A DNA stretch of 64,000 nucleotides from Sphingomonas sp. Root720 (GTDB lineage Bacteria > Pseudomonadota > Alphaproteobacteria > Sphingomonadales > Sphingomonadaceae): positions 999,372 through 1,063,371 of the forward strand of contig NZ_LMID01000001.1 of the NCBI RefSeq assembly GCF_001428605.1, read 5' to 3'. This document shows, one piece after another, positions 1 through 8,940 of this stretch. Both the position numbers and the translations under genes were made by a program. Each line of letters begins with the position of its first letter. The first letter of the stretch is position 1. The notes below the pieces were generated by a model. That model ran no database searches. It worked only from the letters and a program-made list of their open reading frames with translations, and was not told the origin of the DNA.

Positions 1-775
1 GCCATCCGCCCGCAATGCCGCGACGGAAGAACGGACGGTTGCCCTGCAGGCTTTCGGGGAAATTGCCAGCCGATTCCTCGGCGCGCAACCGGTCGAACCG
101 CGTCGCCGCCACCGCCGCCGCGATCTCCATATCGCTGCTGGCCCAGCCGAGCGTCGCGCTGATCTGTCTTAGCGCACACCGCAGATCCGCAACCATGTCC
201 TCATAGCGCAGGACCAGCGGGTCATGGTCAGACTCGTCCAGCCAGCTCAGGACATGATTGCGCCAGCTCGAATAATGCTGCGGCAGGTGGAAATGGGCTG
301 AATCGGTCTTCGCGGCGACGCTATAGTCGGGGTCGGCCATCACATTGATCGCGCGATCGATATCCATCTCGAAATGATGCGCGAAGGATGCTGCCACGTC
401 CCGCGGATCGCGCACCAGGTAGATTGTAGCGGCGGTGATCTCCGCGGGAAACAGTGCCTCGCCGTCGGATGTGCGCGACCACCGGTCATGGACCTTCCAG
501 ATCGTCGTGGCGCGTCCCTGGGTATCCATCAAGCCATAGATCTTCGGTCGCAATAGATGCAGCTCGTCCACCGACAGGTCGGATGAATCGATATCGAGCG
601 CCATGTCGAGGCGGTGGCGCATCGCCAGGAAAATACCGACATTGTTGGTCATGCGCGCCAGATCGAAGCCGGCGTCGCCCTGACGCAGCGCCGCCAGCGC
701 AATCCGCATCCAGGTGTTGCCCGACTTGGGATAGGATGCGAGCCACACATGCTCTCGCGGCGCAGCGCACGTCAT
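1..775 (-). CDS. Sulfotransferase family protein (3' end off window)
   Basis: Likely transfers a sulfuryl group from PAPS to a hydroxyl or amine acceptor. I translated it from the reverse strand. It opens MTCAAPREHVWLASYPKSGN, where YPKSGNTW at residues 15-22 is the 5'-phosphosulfate loop of the family. The 3'-phosphate motif follows as LVRDPRDVAASF, then a YEDM motif. The last visible residues, FFRRGIAGGW, match the family's conserved C-terminal R-K/R-G-x-x-G-x-W element, so little of the protein is missing. The ATG overlaps the stop of the upstream HPr-kinase-like gene by ATGA, so the two are translationally coupled. The acceptor is unknown; the kinase neighbour suggests a peptide or small-molecule tailoring pathway (inference). 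Confidence 0.85.
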   Translation of the reverse strand, partial: MTCAAPREHVWLASYPKSGNTWMRIALAALRQGDAGFDLARMTNNVGIFLAMRHRLDMALDIDSSDLSVDELHLLRPKIYGLMDTQGRATTIWKVHDRWSRTSDGEALFPAEITAATIYLVRDPRDVAASFAHHFEMDIDRAINVMADPDYSVAAKTDSAHFHLPQHYSSWRNHVLSWLDESDHDPLVLRYEDMVADLRCALRQISATLGWASSDMEIAAAVAATRFDRLRAEESAGNFPESLQGNRPFFRRGIAGGW

Positions 776-1698
776 TGTGGCCGCGCCAACAGTGCGGCAA
801 GCTCACCCCCCTGCCGCGTGATACGGTCGATCCCGTTGGGCAGGACCAGCGCGCGATGGGGCAACTGCGCCGACAGCGCGACACAATCGGCGAAGACCTG
901 GTTCGATCGGCCGAGCAATCCCGCCGCGGTGCGCCGGTACACATTCTCATGCAGCATGCGCACCGCCGACATTCCTTCCAGCGGCGCGAGGCGCAGGCTG
1001 TTCTCGCGCATCTGGAGGTGGATCTGGCACACCCCATCGAGCCGCATCGGTGCGGACTCGAACCGGTCGGCCACCTGGCGGTCGAACTTTTCGAGATGGA
1101 CAGTGCGACGCAGAACGCGGCCCGGCACGATGTCCAGCGTATCGAGCGTGTCGCGCCACAGTTTCTGCCGTGGATAGGTCGGCAATACCATGGGACCACC
1201 CTCGGCGCGGAGATCGATCACCGTCACGTCGTCGGACAGCAACCGCGCGCCTTGCGCAAGCAGCAGTGCCGCAAGTGTCGATTTGCCTGCTCCCGAATGC
1301 CCCGCCAATGCAACGACTTTGCCTTCCAGCGCAATGCAACTTGCGTGGAGCGGCAGGAGGCCGCGCTGGTGACAGAGAAAGCCGAGGACGGAGCCTAGCA
1401 GGAACAGCGCGACATCGGCGGTATCAGGCGCGTGGGGGGTGTCGATGATCACCTCGTTTCCATCACGGACGAGATAGGTCGCAACGTTGCGGACAGCATA
1501 TCGCAGCCAGCCGCACTCATTGACCTGCACCAGCGGTGTCTTGCGCACCGTTCCGTCGAGCTCTGCGGGCACCTGCCCCAGCCGGATCGAGATGTCCGGG
1601 GTCCTGTCATCGCCGTTCCAGGCCAGAAGCTCAGGCAGCGGCCACGCGCTCCGCACCCGCCAGCCACACAGAGAATGATCACGCATCGCGCCAGCCAC
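772..1698 (-). CDS. HPr kinase/phosphorylase-like P-loop protein
   Basis: 308 residues. The N-terminal part (CGWRVRSAWPLPEL) resembles the lead-in of stand-alone HprK-like proteins. A kinase core has the P-loop GHSGAGKS at 133-140, LHAS at 117-120 and a Walker-B-like LLSDDV near 153-158. It lacks the N-terminal domain of true HPr kinase, so classical PTS control is unlikely. Family members of this kind occur in lasso-peptide and other RiPP clusters, where some phosphorylate the peptide C-terminus. The GTG at 1698 has AGGGGG about 5 nt upstream; ATG 1686 is an alternative. It overlaps the downstream sulfotransferase by 4 nt. The substrate cannot be read from this window. Confidence 0.8.
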   Translation of the reverse strand: MAGAMRDHSLCGWRVRSAWPLPELLAWNGDDRTPDISIRLGQVPAELDGTVRKTPLVQVNECGWLRYAVRNVATYLVRDGNEVIIDTPHAPDTADVALFLLGSVLGFLCHQRGLLPLHASCIALEGKVVALAGHSGAGKSTLAALLLAQGARLLSDDVTVIDLRAEGGPMVLPTYPRQKLWRDTLDTLDIVPGRVLRRTVHLEKFDRQVADRFESAPMRLDGVCQIHLQMRENSLRLAPLEGMSAVRMLHENVYRRTAAGLLGRSNQVFADCVALSAQLPHRALVLPNGIDRITRQGGELAALLARPQ

Positions 1699-2233
1699 AA
1701 GAGCCCCCTATACAAGCGGCTTCCACGCGCGCCTCGTTCTGGCGTTTACAAGGCGTGCTTCTGGCAACGCAACATAAGGACGACATCCTTTCGGGCCTTT
1801 CGACCGCTATGCCCCCCCCGACGTCGTACCTCTGCGCGTATGCGGACGGCTGAGGTCGCACGTACGAATGCCGACAGGCGCACCGGATCACGTGCCCGCT
1901 GCGGATATGGTTCTTATAGTTCGAGCATGTCCGCTCTCGGGAAGTGCGTGAATAGACCGAGACGACTGATATTAAGGCGCAAACGGCCATCCGAAAAACG
2001 AGGACCATGGGCAAATGGCCATGCGCCGCCCTCCCATCATCGTGCGCCGGAACGAAGCCCGCGCCCGCCTGTCCCGCTCCGCAGGCAGCCAACCGAAACG
2101 CCCGTCGATGCACCGCTTCGCCTAAAGTCTATCTTGAACTGGACCGTTTTGGCGCGCCATGCATTGCCACCTTTACGATTTGTCAGCGCCGCGCCGGCAA
2201 TGAGACGTATCAACAAAACAATGCGGGTCGATC
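1699..2233. other. Divergent intergenic region between kinase-like gene and BLUF gene
   Basis: 535 bases between divergent genes. I read both strands for a RiPP precursor with a leader, a Thr at position -2 and a Gly or Ala core start, and found none. The minus strand holds one short frame, 1679-1786, with a plausible start: 35 residues, five cysteines, ending 20 nt inside the GTG-started kinase gene. It is discussed as a finding and not called as a gene. The remainder should carry the promoters of both flanking genes, but no clear promoter was recognised. Confidence 0.5.
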
Positions 2234-2638
2234 GTGCTTTTCCAACTCACCTACATCAGTACCGCGAGCCCCTCGCTGATATTGTTCGACGTCGAAACGA
2301 TCCTCGAAGGGTCCCGCCGGCGTAACGGCCGCGACGATATAACCGGGCTGCTGATCTTCGACGGCAAGCGCTTCCTGCAGGTGCTCGAGGGGCCGCTCGA
2401 CCATGTCGAGGCGACCTTCTCGCGGATCGCGTTGGACAAGCGGCATCGGGCGCTGGTGCGGCTGTCCAGTCGCCATGTCGACAGGCGCGAATTCGGCGCC
2501 TGGGCGATGGCGTCGCACATCGTCGGGCCGGTGACGGGCAAGGGCGACATGGTGGCGCAGGTCGAGGCGCTCACCGAAGCGCTGCCCGATCCGAATCTGC
2601 GGGCCACGTTGCGGGGCTTTGCCCAGATCAGGGGGTAA
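2234..2638 (+). CDS. BLUF-domain blue-light sensor protein
   Basis: 134 residues, essentially one FAD-binding BLUF domain. The fold is visible as LTYIS at the N-terminus (flavin-coordinating Tyr), RRNGRDDITGLLIFDG (conserved Asn then ITGLL) and RFLQVLEGP (the key Gln), followed by FSRIALDKRHR. A Trp lies in GAWAM, the region of the Trp/Met switch strand. There is no output domain, so it would act as a short BLUF protein through a partner, typical of small photosensors. The start is GTG 2234; no strong ribosome-binding site precedes it. A second BLUF gene lies at 52060-52512. Confidence 0.9.
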   Translation: MLFQLTYISTASPSLILFDVETILEGSRRRNGRDDITGLLIFDGKRFLQVLEGPLDHVEATFSRIALDKRHRALVRLSSRHVDRREFGAWAMASHIVGPVTGKGDMVAQVEALTEALPDPNLRATLRGFAQIRG

Positions 2639-3035
2639 GGTCCGGGCGGCGGCAAGGAAGCCCCCCGCCCGCCTGTCCCGCGGCGCCGGCGAGCGCCCGC
2701 CACGCCGGACCGCCTTGCAATGTAGGACCCCGTCTGCTCCGATCGGCGCGCATCCGCCTGCGACGGCGTCGATGCCTCCTTCTCATGACCGGTTATGGAA
2801 AGCGCCCCGTTGCGGACCTGGCGTCGTCGAGGACCTCCGTCTTGCGGCTGGCGGCTTGCCCTTCGCGGGCCCGCGGCCGGGCGGGATCGCCCCGGTCCGG
2901 AGGGCGCGACATAAAAAAATAAAAAAACGAACGTGCAACCCCATGCACCCGGGTTTGGACATCCTGTTGCCCGGATTTCGCGGTCCGCCGCCCGCCCCGC
3001 ACGCCCGTCCCGCCGGCGCGGTCCGGTGCCGGCGA
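2639..3035. other. Intergenic region, nothing recognised
   Basis: 397 GC-rich bases between the convergent BLUF and SGNH genes. The only notable feature is an A-rich patch at about 2910-2930 in otherwise GC-rich DNA. No hairpin with a T-run and no convincing small gene was found; the frame at 2793-3002 (minus) has low-complexity composition and no ribosome-binding site. Confidence 0.5.
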
Positions 3036-3833
3036 TCAGGAGGTGCCGGCCGGTTCCTCGCCGCGGATGGGCGCCTTGGGCGCGAGGTAGCGCTGGATGA
3101 TCGAGGTCCAGCGCTGATAGCCCCGGGCGTTCAGGTGGAGCCCGTCGACGCTGTAATATTGGGCGTCGGGCTTGCCCGCGGGGTCGAGCAGCGCGCCGCC
3201 GACGTCGACATAGTCGAAGCCGATCGTCGTCGCCTGGCCCCTGATCGCGGCGTTGGCGGCGGTCATCCGCGCGTAGAGGTCCCAGCGCAGCGGGGTCGGC
3301 TTCATCGACAGATAGGCGATCCGTGCCCGCGGCAGGTCGCTCCGCAGCCGGGCGAGCAGGGTCAGCACGTCGGTCGCGGTCGTTTCCGCCGTGGCCCCGC
3401 CCGCGATGTCGTTCTCGCCGACATAGACGATCACCGTCGCCGGCTGCAGCCCCGCGACGACCTCGTCATAATGATGGAGCACGTCGGCCGTCGTCGCGCC
3501 GCCGAAGCCGCGGTTCAGCGCGTGCATCGCGGGGAAGCTCATCCCCACGTCCCACAGCCGGATGCTGGAGCTGCCCAGGAACAGCGTCGACACGCCGTCG
3601 ACCGGCAGCGGCCGGGCCGCGAGCGCCGCGACCTCGGCGTCGAAACGCTGCGTCACCTGGGGGCGGCGCTCGCCCTTGGGGGCGGGCAGGCCGCCCGACC
3701 GCTCCGGGGTCAGCGCCTCGACCGCGCGACCGGCGGGTCCGGCCGCCGCCGCGCCCGCGCCTGCCCCTGCGGGCAGCGCCACCATCGCCGCGATCGCCGC
3801 CATCATCGTCACCGCCGTCAATAGCCGTCGCAT
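3036..3833 (-). CDS. Exported SGNH/GDSL-type hydrolase
   Basis: 265 residues from the chosen start. An N-terminal signal sequence (MRRLLTAVTMMAAIAAMVAL) is followed by an Ala/Gly/Pro-rich spacer. The SGNH blocks appear in order: LFLGSSSIRLW (block I, nucleophile Ser), NRGFGGATT (block II, Gly), VYVGENDIAGG (block III, Asn) and DGLHLNARGY (block V, Asp and His). It is predicted to be a periplasmic or lipid-anchored esterase or acetyl-hydrolase acting on lipid or carbohydrate esters. I prefer ATG 3833 to ATG 3866 because it begins directly with the signal peptide and has GAGG just upstream. It follows smc by 69 nt and may be co-transcribed. Confidence 0.85.
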   Translation of the reverse strand: MRRLLTAVTMMAAIAAMVALPAGAGAGAAAAGPAGRAVEALTPERSGGLPAPKGERRPQVTQRFDAEVAALAARPLPVDGVSTLFLGSSSIRLWDVGMSFPAMHALNRGFGGATTADVLHHYDEVVAGLQPATVIVYVGENDIAGGATAETTATDVLTLLARLRSDLPRARIAYLSMKPTPLRWDLYARMTAANAAIRGQATTIGFDYVDVGGALLDPAGKPDAQYYSVDGLHLNARGYQRWTSIIQRYLAPKAPIRGEEPAGTS

Positions 3834-3902
3834 GCGCCTCGACCCCGCCGGCGGCGGCCGGTCCATCCGTGCCGCCGCTGCCCAAAAGACGCGGGTGCGA
3901 AG

Positions 3903-6900
3903 CTATTCCGCCGCGAGCAGCTGCTCCGCCCCGCTCAGATCGACCGAAACGAGCCGGCTGACGCCGCGTTCCACCATCGTCACGCCGAACAGCCGGTGCA
4001 TGCGGCTCATCGTCACCGCATTGTGGGTGACGATCAGGTAGCGGGTTTCGGTCTCGCGGGTCATCGCGACGAGCAGGTCGCAGAAGCGTTCGATATTGGC
4101 ATCGTCGAGCGGGGCGTCGACCTCGTCGAGCACGCAGATCGGCGCCGGGTTGGTCAGGAACAGCCCGAAGATCAGCGCCACCGCGGTCAGCGCCTGCTCG
4201 CCGCCGGACAACAGGGTGAGCGAGCTGAGATTCTTGCCGGGCGGCTGCGCCATGATCTCCAGCCCCGCCTCCAGCGGATCGTCGCTGTCGATCAGCGCGA
4301 GATGCGCCTCGCCGCCGCCGAACAGCGTGATGAACAGCCGCCGGAAATGGCCGTTGACCGCCTCGAACGCCGCCAGCAGCCGCGCCCGTCCCTCGCGGTT
4401 CAGGCTGCCGATCGATCCGCGCAGCCGGTTGATCGCCTCGTACAGCTCGTCGCGTTCGGAGATGCTGGTGGCGTGCTGGCCTTCGATCTCGGCCAGTTCG
4501 CTCTCGGCGACGAGGTTGACCGGGCCCAGCCGCTCGCGATCGGCGGTCAGCCGTTCGAGCCGCGCCGATTCGGCCGCCGCCTCGCCCACCTCGTCGGAGA
4601 CGAAGCCGACCTTCTGGGGCAGCACCGGCGCGGGGCATTCGAAGCGTTCGCCCGCGATGCGGCCCATCTCGACCCGGCGCTGCTCCTGGTTCTCCAGCCG
4701 GGCCTGGGCCCCCGCCCGCGCCTCGCGCGCCGCCGCCAGCGTCTCGCCCGCCTGCGCGGCTCCGGCCTCGATCGCGCGCAGCTGGTTCTCGGCGACGCGC
4801 TCGGCCTCGCGCGACGCCTCGGCCTGCTGCTCGGCCGCGCGGGCATCGGCGCCGACCGATGCGATCAACGCCGCGAGCTCCTCGGGCCGCCCGTCGAGCG
4901 CCTTGCTCTCGGTCTCGATCGCGGCGGCACGGGCGTCCATCTCGGCGATGCGGTTGGCGGCGTCGCCCGCCCGGGTCTTCCAGCTCTTCGCCTCGCCGCG
5001 TGCCGCCTGCTGGCGCTGGGCATCGGCCGAGGCCGCCTGCGCCAGGGTCATCGCCTGCCCGCGCGCCTCGAACAGCCGGGCGCGCACCGTCTCGCTCGCC
5101 TGCCGCAGCCGGTCGACCTCGGCGCGGGTCGCCTCGCCGTCGGGCAGCGCGAGCATCGCCGCCATCTGCGTCTCGACCAGCCCGCCCGCCTCGTCGGCCT
5201 CGGCCTTGGCGCGGGCCTGCCGCTCGGCCATCGCCGCCTGCTGCGCGGCGAGACGCTCGATCGCGGTGGTCGCCTGGTCCTCGTCGCGGATCGCGTTGCG
5301 CTGGGCGGCCTCGGCCCGGCCCTGTTCGCTGCGCGCCGCGTCGATCGCCAACCGTGCGGCCTGGGTCGCGCCATTGGCCTCGGCCAGCGCCGCCTGCGCG
5401 GCCTCCAGCTCGGCGCGGGCGCCCGGCAGCGCCGCTTCCAGCTCGGCGAGCCGGTTGGCGCGGACCAGCCGTTCGGCGGCGGCGGCCCCGACGTCCGCGG
5501 CGAAGAAGCCGTCCCAGCGCCGCATCCGCCCGTCGCGGGTGACGAGCCGCTGCCCGGCCGCCAGCGCGATCGAGCCGTCGTCCACATCGACCACCGCGAC
5601 CTGGGCGAGCCGGCGGCCCAGCTCGGCCGGGCCCCGGACATGGTCGGCGAGCCGCTCGGTGCCCGCGGGCAGCGCCGGGTCGTCGCCCGCCGCCGCCGCA
5701 CCCGACCAGCGCAGCGGCCCGTCGCCGCCGACCGCCGCGTCGAGATCGTCGCCGAGCGCCGCCGCCAGCGCGCGTTCATAGCCGGGTGCGGCGCGGACAT
5801 GGTCGATCGCGCGGTCGCCCTTGCCCGCCGCGCTCGCGGCCTTCTCCAGCGAGCGGGCCTCCGATTCGAGCGCCGCCAGCGCGGCCCGCGCGGCGCCGCT
5901 CGCCGCCTCGGCCTCGTCGCGGCGCTGGGCGGCGGCCGCGCGCGCCTCCTCGCCCGCGCCGATCGCGCCCATCGCCTCGGCGATCGCCCGCTCGGCGACC
6001 TCGCGGGCGGCGACCGCGGCGGCGCGGCGGGCGACCAGCGGCGCCTCGTCGCCCAGCGCCGCGAGCTCGCGGGCGACGCGCTGCAGCTCGGCCTGCGCGC
6101 GGTCGAGCCGCTGGCGCGCGGCGGTGAGGTTGGCCTGCGCCACCCGCATGTCGGCCTGTTCGGCGGCGTGGGCGGCCTGCGCCTTGGCGACCGCCAGCTC
6201 GGCCTCGCGCGCCTCGGTCTCGGCGTCGCGGACCTGCGAGTCGACCGCCGCCTGGCGCACCGTCGCCTGCTCGATCCGGCGGGCCAGCGTCTTCTCCTCC
6301 TCGGCGAGTGCCGTCAGCGCGGCCGCCGCGTCGATCGCCAGCCGGTCCTCGCGCGCGCGGTCGCGGCCCAGCGTGTCGCGCGACTGCGCAAGGTCGGCGA
6401 TGCGGCGGCGGACGCTCTCGAGCTCGCCGGTCAGGGTGGCGAGCCGGTGCGAGAGCCCCGTCGACCGCTCGCGCGCGGTCTGCGCCGCCTGCCGCGCATC
6501 GCCGACCGTGCGGGTGGCGTCCGCCTGCTGCCCGGCGATCGCCCGCTGCGCGTCGGCCGCCTGCGCCACGCTCGCCTCGGCGGCGGCGGCCTCCTTGCGG
6601 GCGGCATCGGCGGCGGCGGCGGCATCGCGCCAGCGCGCGTAGATCAGCCGCGCCTCGGCCAGCCGGATCTGCTCGCTCAGCATCCTGTAGCGCTCGGCCG
6701 CACGCGCCTGCCGCCGCAGCGACGCGGTGCGGTTCTCCATGTCGGCGATCAGGTCGTCGAGCCGCGACAGGTTGGTCTCGGTCGCGCGCAGCTTCTGCTC
6801 GGCATCCTTGCGGCGGACGTGCAGCCCGGCGATGCCGGCCGCCTCCTCCAGCATCTGGCGCCGCTCGGCGGGCTTGGCGGCGATCACCGCCGCGATCCGG

Positions 6901-7328
6901 CCCTGGCTGACCAGTGCCGGCGAATGGGCGCCGGTCGCGGCGTCGGCGAACAGCAGGCCGACGTCCTTCTGGCGGACGTCGCGCCCGTTCATGCGATAGG
7001 CCGAACCGGCGCCACGCTCGATCCGGCGGGTGACCTCGACCTCGCGATCCTCGTCGGCCTCCGCTTCGGGGCGCTCGGTGAACAGCGTGACCTCGGCGAA
7101 GTCGCGCGCCGGCCGGGTCGTGGTGCCGGCGAAGATCACGTCCTCCATGCCGCCGCCGCGCATCGACTTGGCGCTCGATTCGCCCATCACCCAGCGAATC
7201 GCCTCGAGCAGGTTGGATTTGCCGCAGCCATTGGGACCGACGATGCCGGTCAGCCCGCGTTCGATGATCAGCTCGGCGGGCTCGACGAAGCTCTTGAAAC
7301 CGGACAGGCGGAGCTTGCGGAAGCGCAT
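3903..7328 (-). CDS. smc: Chromosome segregation ATPase SMC
   Basis: 1141 residues, the usual SMC length. The N-terminal ATPase half has Walker A GPNGCGKS at 31-38. Long Ala/Arg/Glu-rich coiled coils flank a hinge at about 500-600. The C-terminal half carries the ABC signature LSGGEQAL near 1040 and Walker B ICVLDEVDAPLDD. SMC dimers compact and align chromosomes with ScpA and ScpB, which are not encoded here. It lies 44 nt downstream of a DsbA-family lipoprotein gene, part of the dciA-dsbA-smc arrangement common in Alphaproteobacteria. An equally long frame exists on the opposite strand but is a composition shadow. Confidence 0.97.
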   Translation of the reverse strand: MRFRKLRLSGFKSFVEPAELIIERGLTGIVGPNGCGKSNLLEAIRWVMGESSAKSMRGGGMEDVIFAGTTTRPARDFAEVTLFTERPEAEADEDREVEVTRRIERGAGSAYRMNGRDVRQKDVGLLFADAATGAHSPALVSQGRIAAVIAAKPAERRQMLEEAAGIAGLHVRRKDAEQKLRATETNLSRLDDLIADMENRTASLRRQARAAERYRMLSEQIRLAEARLIYARWRDAAAAADAARKEAAAAEASVAQAADAQRAIAGQQADATRTVGDARQAAQTARERSTGLSHRLATLTGELESVRRRIADLAQSRDTLGRDRAREDRLAIDAAAALTALAEEEKTLARRIEQATVRQAAVDSQVRDAETEAREAELAVAKAQAAHAAEQADMRVAQANLTAARQRLDRAQAELQRVARELAALGDEAPLVARRAAAVAAREVAERAIAEAMGAIGAGEEARAAAAQRRDEAEAASGAARAALAALESEARSLEKAASAAGKGDRAIDHVRAAPGYERALAAALGDDLDAAVGGDGPLRWSGAAAAGDDPALPAGTERLADHVRGPAELGRRLAQVAVVDVDDGSIALAAGQRLVTRDGRMRRWDGFFAADVGAAAAERLVRANRLAELEAALPGARAELEAAQAALAEANGATQAARLAIDAARSEQGRAEAAQRNAIRDEDQATTAIERLAAQQAAMAERQARAKAEADEAGGLVETQMAAMLALPDGEATRAEVDRLRQASETVRARLFEARGQAMTLAQAASADAQRQQAARGEAKSWKTRAGDAANRIAEMDARAAAIETESKALDGRPEELAALIASVGADARAAEQQAEASREAERVAENQLRAIEAGAAQAGETLAAAREARAGAQARLENQEQRRVEMGRIAGERFECPAPVLPQKVGFVSDEVGEAAAESARLERLTADRERLGPVNLVAESELAEIEGQHATSISERDELYEAINRLRGSIGSLNREGRARLLAAFEAVNGHFRRLFITLFGGGEAHLALIDSDDPLEAGLEIMAQPPGKNLSSLTLLSGGEQALTAVALIFGLFLTNPAPICVLDEVDAPLDDANIERFCDLLVAMTRETETRYLIVTHNAVTMSRMHRLFGVTMVERGVSRLVSVDLSGAEQLLAAE

Positions 7329-7372
7329 CGGCGGCTCAGCTTTCCTCCACCGGCGCGCATCCGCGCTTCACC

Positions 7373-8116
7373 TCAGCGCACCCGTTCGCGCAGCTTGGTC
7401 TCCAGGCCGGCCCAGTCGTAGACGCCTTCCTGCCGCTCGCCGTTGATCAGGAAGTTCGGCGTGCCGTCGACCTTGTCCTCGTTGGCGCCGTGATCGCGGA
7501 TCTTGAGCAGCTCGGCGAGCGCGGCCTTGTCGGAGATGCAGGCCTGGATGCGATCGGCGGGAACGCCGCGCGCCTTGAAGAAGTCGCCGAGCCCGGACAG
7601 TTCGATCAGCTTGGTGAACTGCTCCTGCTGCGGCAGCGCGCCGACCGAGCGCAGCGTCGCCTCGTCGACCGAGTTGAACTTGCCGACCCAGTCGGTCTGG
7701 GTGGCATAAAGCTGCTCGACGAACGGGAAGAAGGTCTCGGCGCCCTGGCAGCGCGCGACCAGCGTCGCGGCGACGTCGAGCGGATTGAGCACGAAGTTGC
7801 GATATTCCCAGCTTACCTTGCCGGTGCGGATATAATTGTCCTTCAGCGGCCCGCTGCCCACCTTGGTGAAGTCGCGGCAGTGCGGGCAGGTGATCGAGGC
7901 ATATTCGACCAGCTTCACCGGCGCATCGGGATTGCCCATGCGGAAGCCGCCCTCGGGCGTCTTGACGAGTGTCTGGGTCCAGTCCTGGCCGGAATAGGGC
8001 GCGGCAGGCGCGGCCGGGGCCGCGGTGTTGGTGGCGGCGGTATCGGATTCCTTCTTGCCGCAGCCCGTCACCATGATGGCCAGGCCGAGGGCCGCGAAGG
8101 CCAGCGTCTTCTTCAT
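7373..8116 (-). CDS. DsbA-family thiol:disulfide oxidoreductase lipoprotein
   Basis: 247 residues. The signal peptide ends in a lipobox with Cys19 (IMVTGC), followed by a Thr/Ala/Pro linker, so it should be a lipid-anchored periplasmic protein. The thioredoxin-like core begins at about residue 56, with the redox motif CPHC at 77-80. A cis-Pro context is visible in DGTPNFLINGERQ. Proteins of this type oxidise or shuffle disulfides in exported proteins. It sits upstream of smc and downstream of a second DsbA-like gene, so the pair may be a tandem duplication that diverged (both keep the CPHC motif and the xGTPxxLINGxRQEGV ending). Confidence 0.9.
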   Translation of the reverse strand: MKKTLAFAALGLAIMVTGCGKKESDTAATNTAAPAAPAAPYSGQDWTQTLVKTPEGGFRMGNPDAPVKLVEYASITCPHCRDFTKVGSGPLKDNYIRTGKVSWEYRNFVLNPLDVAATLVARCQGAETFFPFVEQLYATQTDWVGKFNSVDEATLRSVGALPQQEQFTKLIELSGLGDFFKARGVPADRIQACISDKAALAELLKIRDHGANEDKVDGTPNFLINGERQEGVYDWAGLETKLRERVR

Positions 8117-8241
8117 GTGCTTATCGTCTCCACGCCGCGGATGCAGGATATCGGGTCAGTGATAGCGGGGCCGCCGCCGCGCGCAAGGGCGCAAAAGCCC
8201 CCGATCGGCCGAGCGGCCGGCCGGCGCCCGCTTGGCGTCCC

Positions 8242-8940
8242 CTATTTCAGCGCCGCCTTGATCAGCGGCTCGAGATCCGACCAGGCATGGACGCCCTCCT
8301 GCCGGGTGCCGTTGATCAGCACGAGCGGCGTGCCGGGAATCTGGTCGCGCTGCCAAGCGTAGCCGGCCATCTGCCCCAGCTGTTCCTTGGCCTTGGTATC
8401 GGCCATGCAGGCGGCATAGGCCTTGGGCGTGACGCCGCGCTTCGCGAAGAAGCTGTCGAAGCCAGCCGCCCTGGAGACCGCCGCCATCTTCTCGTCGCCC
8501 GATTTCTTGTCGAAATCCGGCATGTCCTTGGCGGTCAGCCCCTTCTGCATCCAGTCCGACTGGGCCGCGAACAGCGCCTCGAGCGATTCGAGATAGCGGG
8601 TCGGCGGCTCGCAGCGCAGCAACAGCGAGGCGACGAAGTCGTAACCGTCGCGCACCGCATGGCGCACTTCGAAGCTGACCAGGCCCTTGGCGATATAGTC
8701 GCGCTGGAGGGCCGGCATCGACTGGGTCGACAGGTCGGCGCAGTGCGGGCACGTCAACGACAGATATTCGACCAGCTTCACCTTCGCCGCCGGATTGCCG
8801 ACGACGATCGCGCCTTCCGCCGTGCGCGCGGTGACGGCCAGCCAGTCATGCTTCGCCGCGGCGGGCCTGGTGGCCGCGGGAAGCGCGGCGGGCGACAGCA
8901 GGGCGAGTGCCAGACCGGCCCGGACGAGAATCGAGATCAC
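8242..8940 (-). CDS. Periplasmic DsbA-family thioredoxin-fold protein
   Basis: 232 residues. It has a cleavable signal peptide (MISILVRAGLALALLSPAAL...) without a lipobox Cys. The active site CPHC is at 64-67 in YLSLTCPHCADLS, and the cis-Pro loop is GTPLVLINGTRQEGV. It is probably a soluble periplasmic dithiol oxidase or a related redox protein. Its start overlaps the stop of dciA by 4 nt (ATGA). The 125-nt gap before the next DsbA gene holds only GC-rich sequence with no clear terminator. It is a paralogue of the downstream lipoprotein. Confidence 0.88.
   Translation of the reverse strand: MISILVRAGLALALLSPAALPAATRPAAAKHDWLAVTARTAEGAIVVGNPAAKVKLVEYLSLTCPHCADLSTQSMPALQRDYIAKGLVSFEVRHAVRDGYDFVASLLLRCEPPTRYLESLEALFAAQSDWMQKGLTAKDMPDFDKKSGDEKMAAVSRAAGFDSFFAKRGVTPKAYAACMADTKAKEQLGQMAGYAWQRDQIPGTPLVLINGTRQEGVHAWSDLEPLIKAALK

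Noticed and set aside
1699-2233. Lasso-peptide precursor upstream of the kinase-like gene
   Set aside because: No frame with a leader, Thr at -2 and a Gly/Ala-starting core with Asp/Glu at 7-9 was found on the minus strand.
3996-7421. 1141-residue open frame on the + strand opposite smc
   Set aside because: Composition is Arg/Leu/Ala-rich with no domain; it is the antisense shadow of a GC-rich gene with strong third-position bias.
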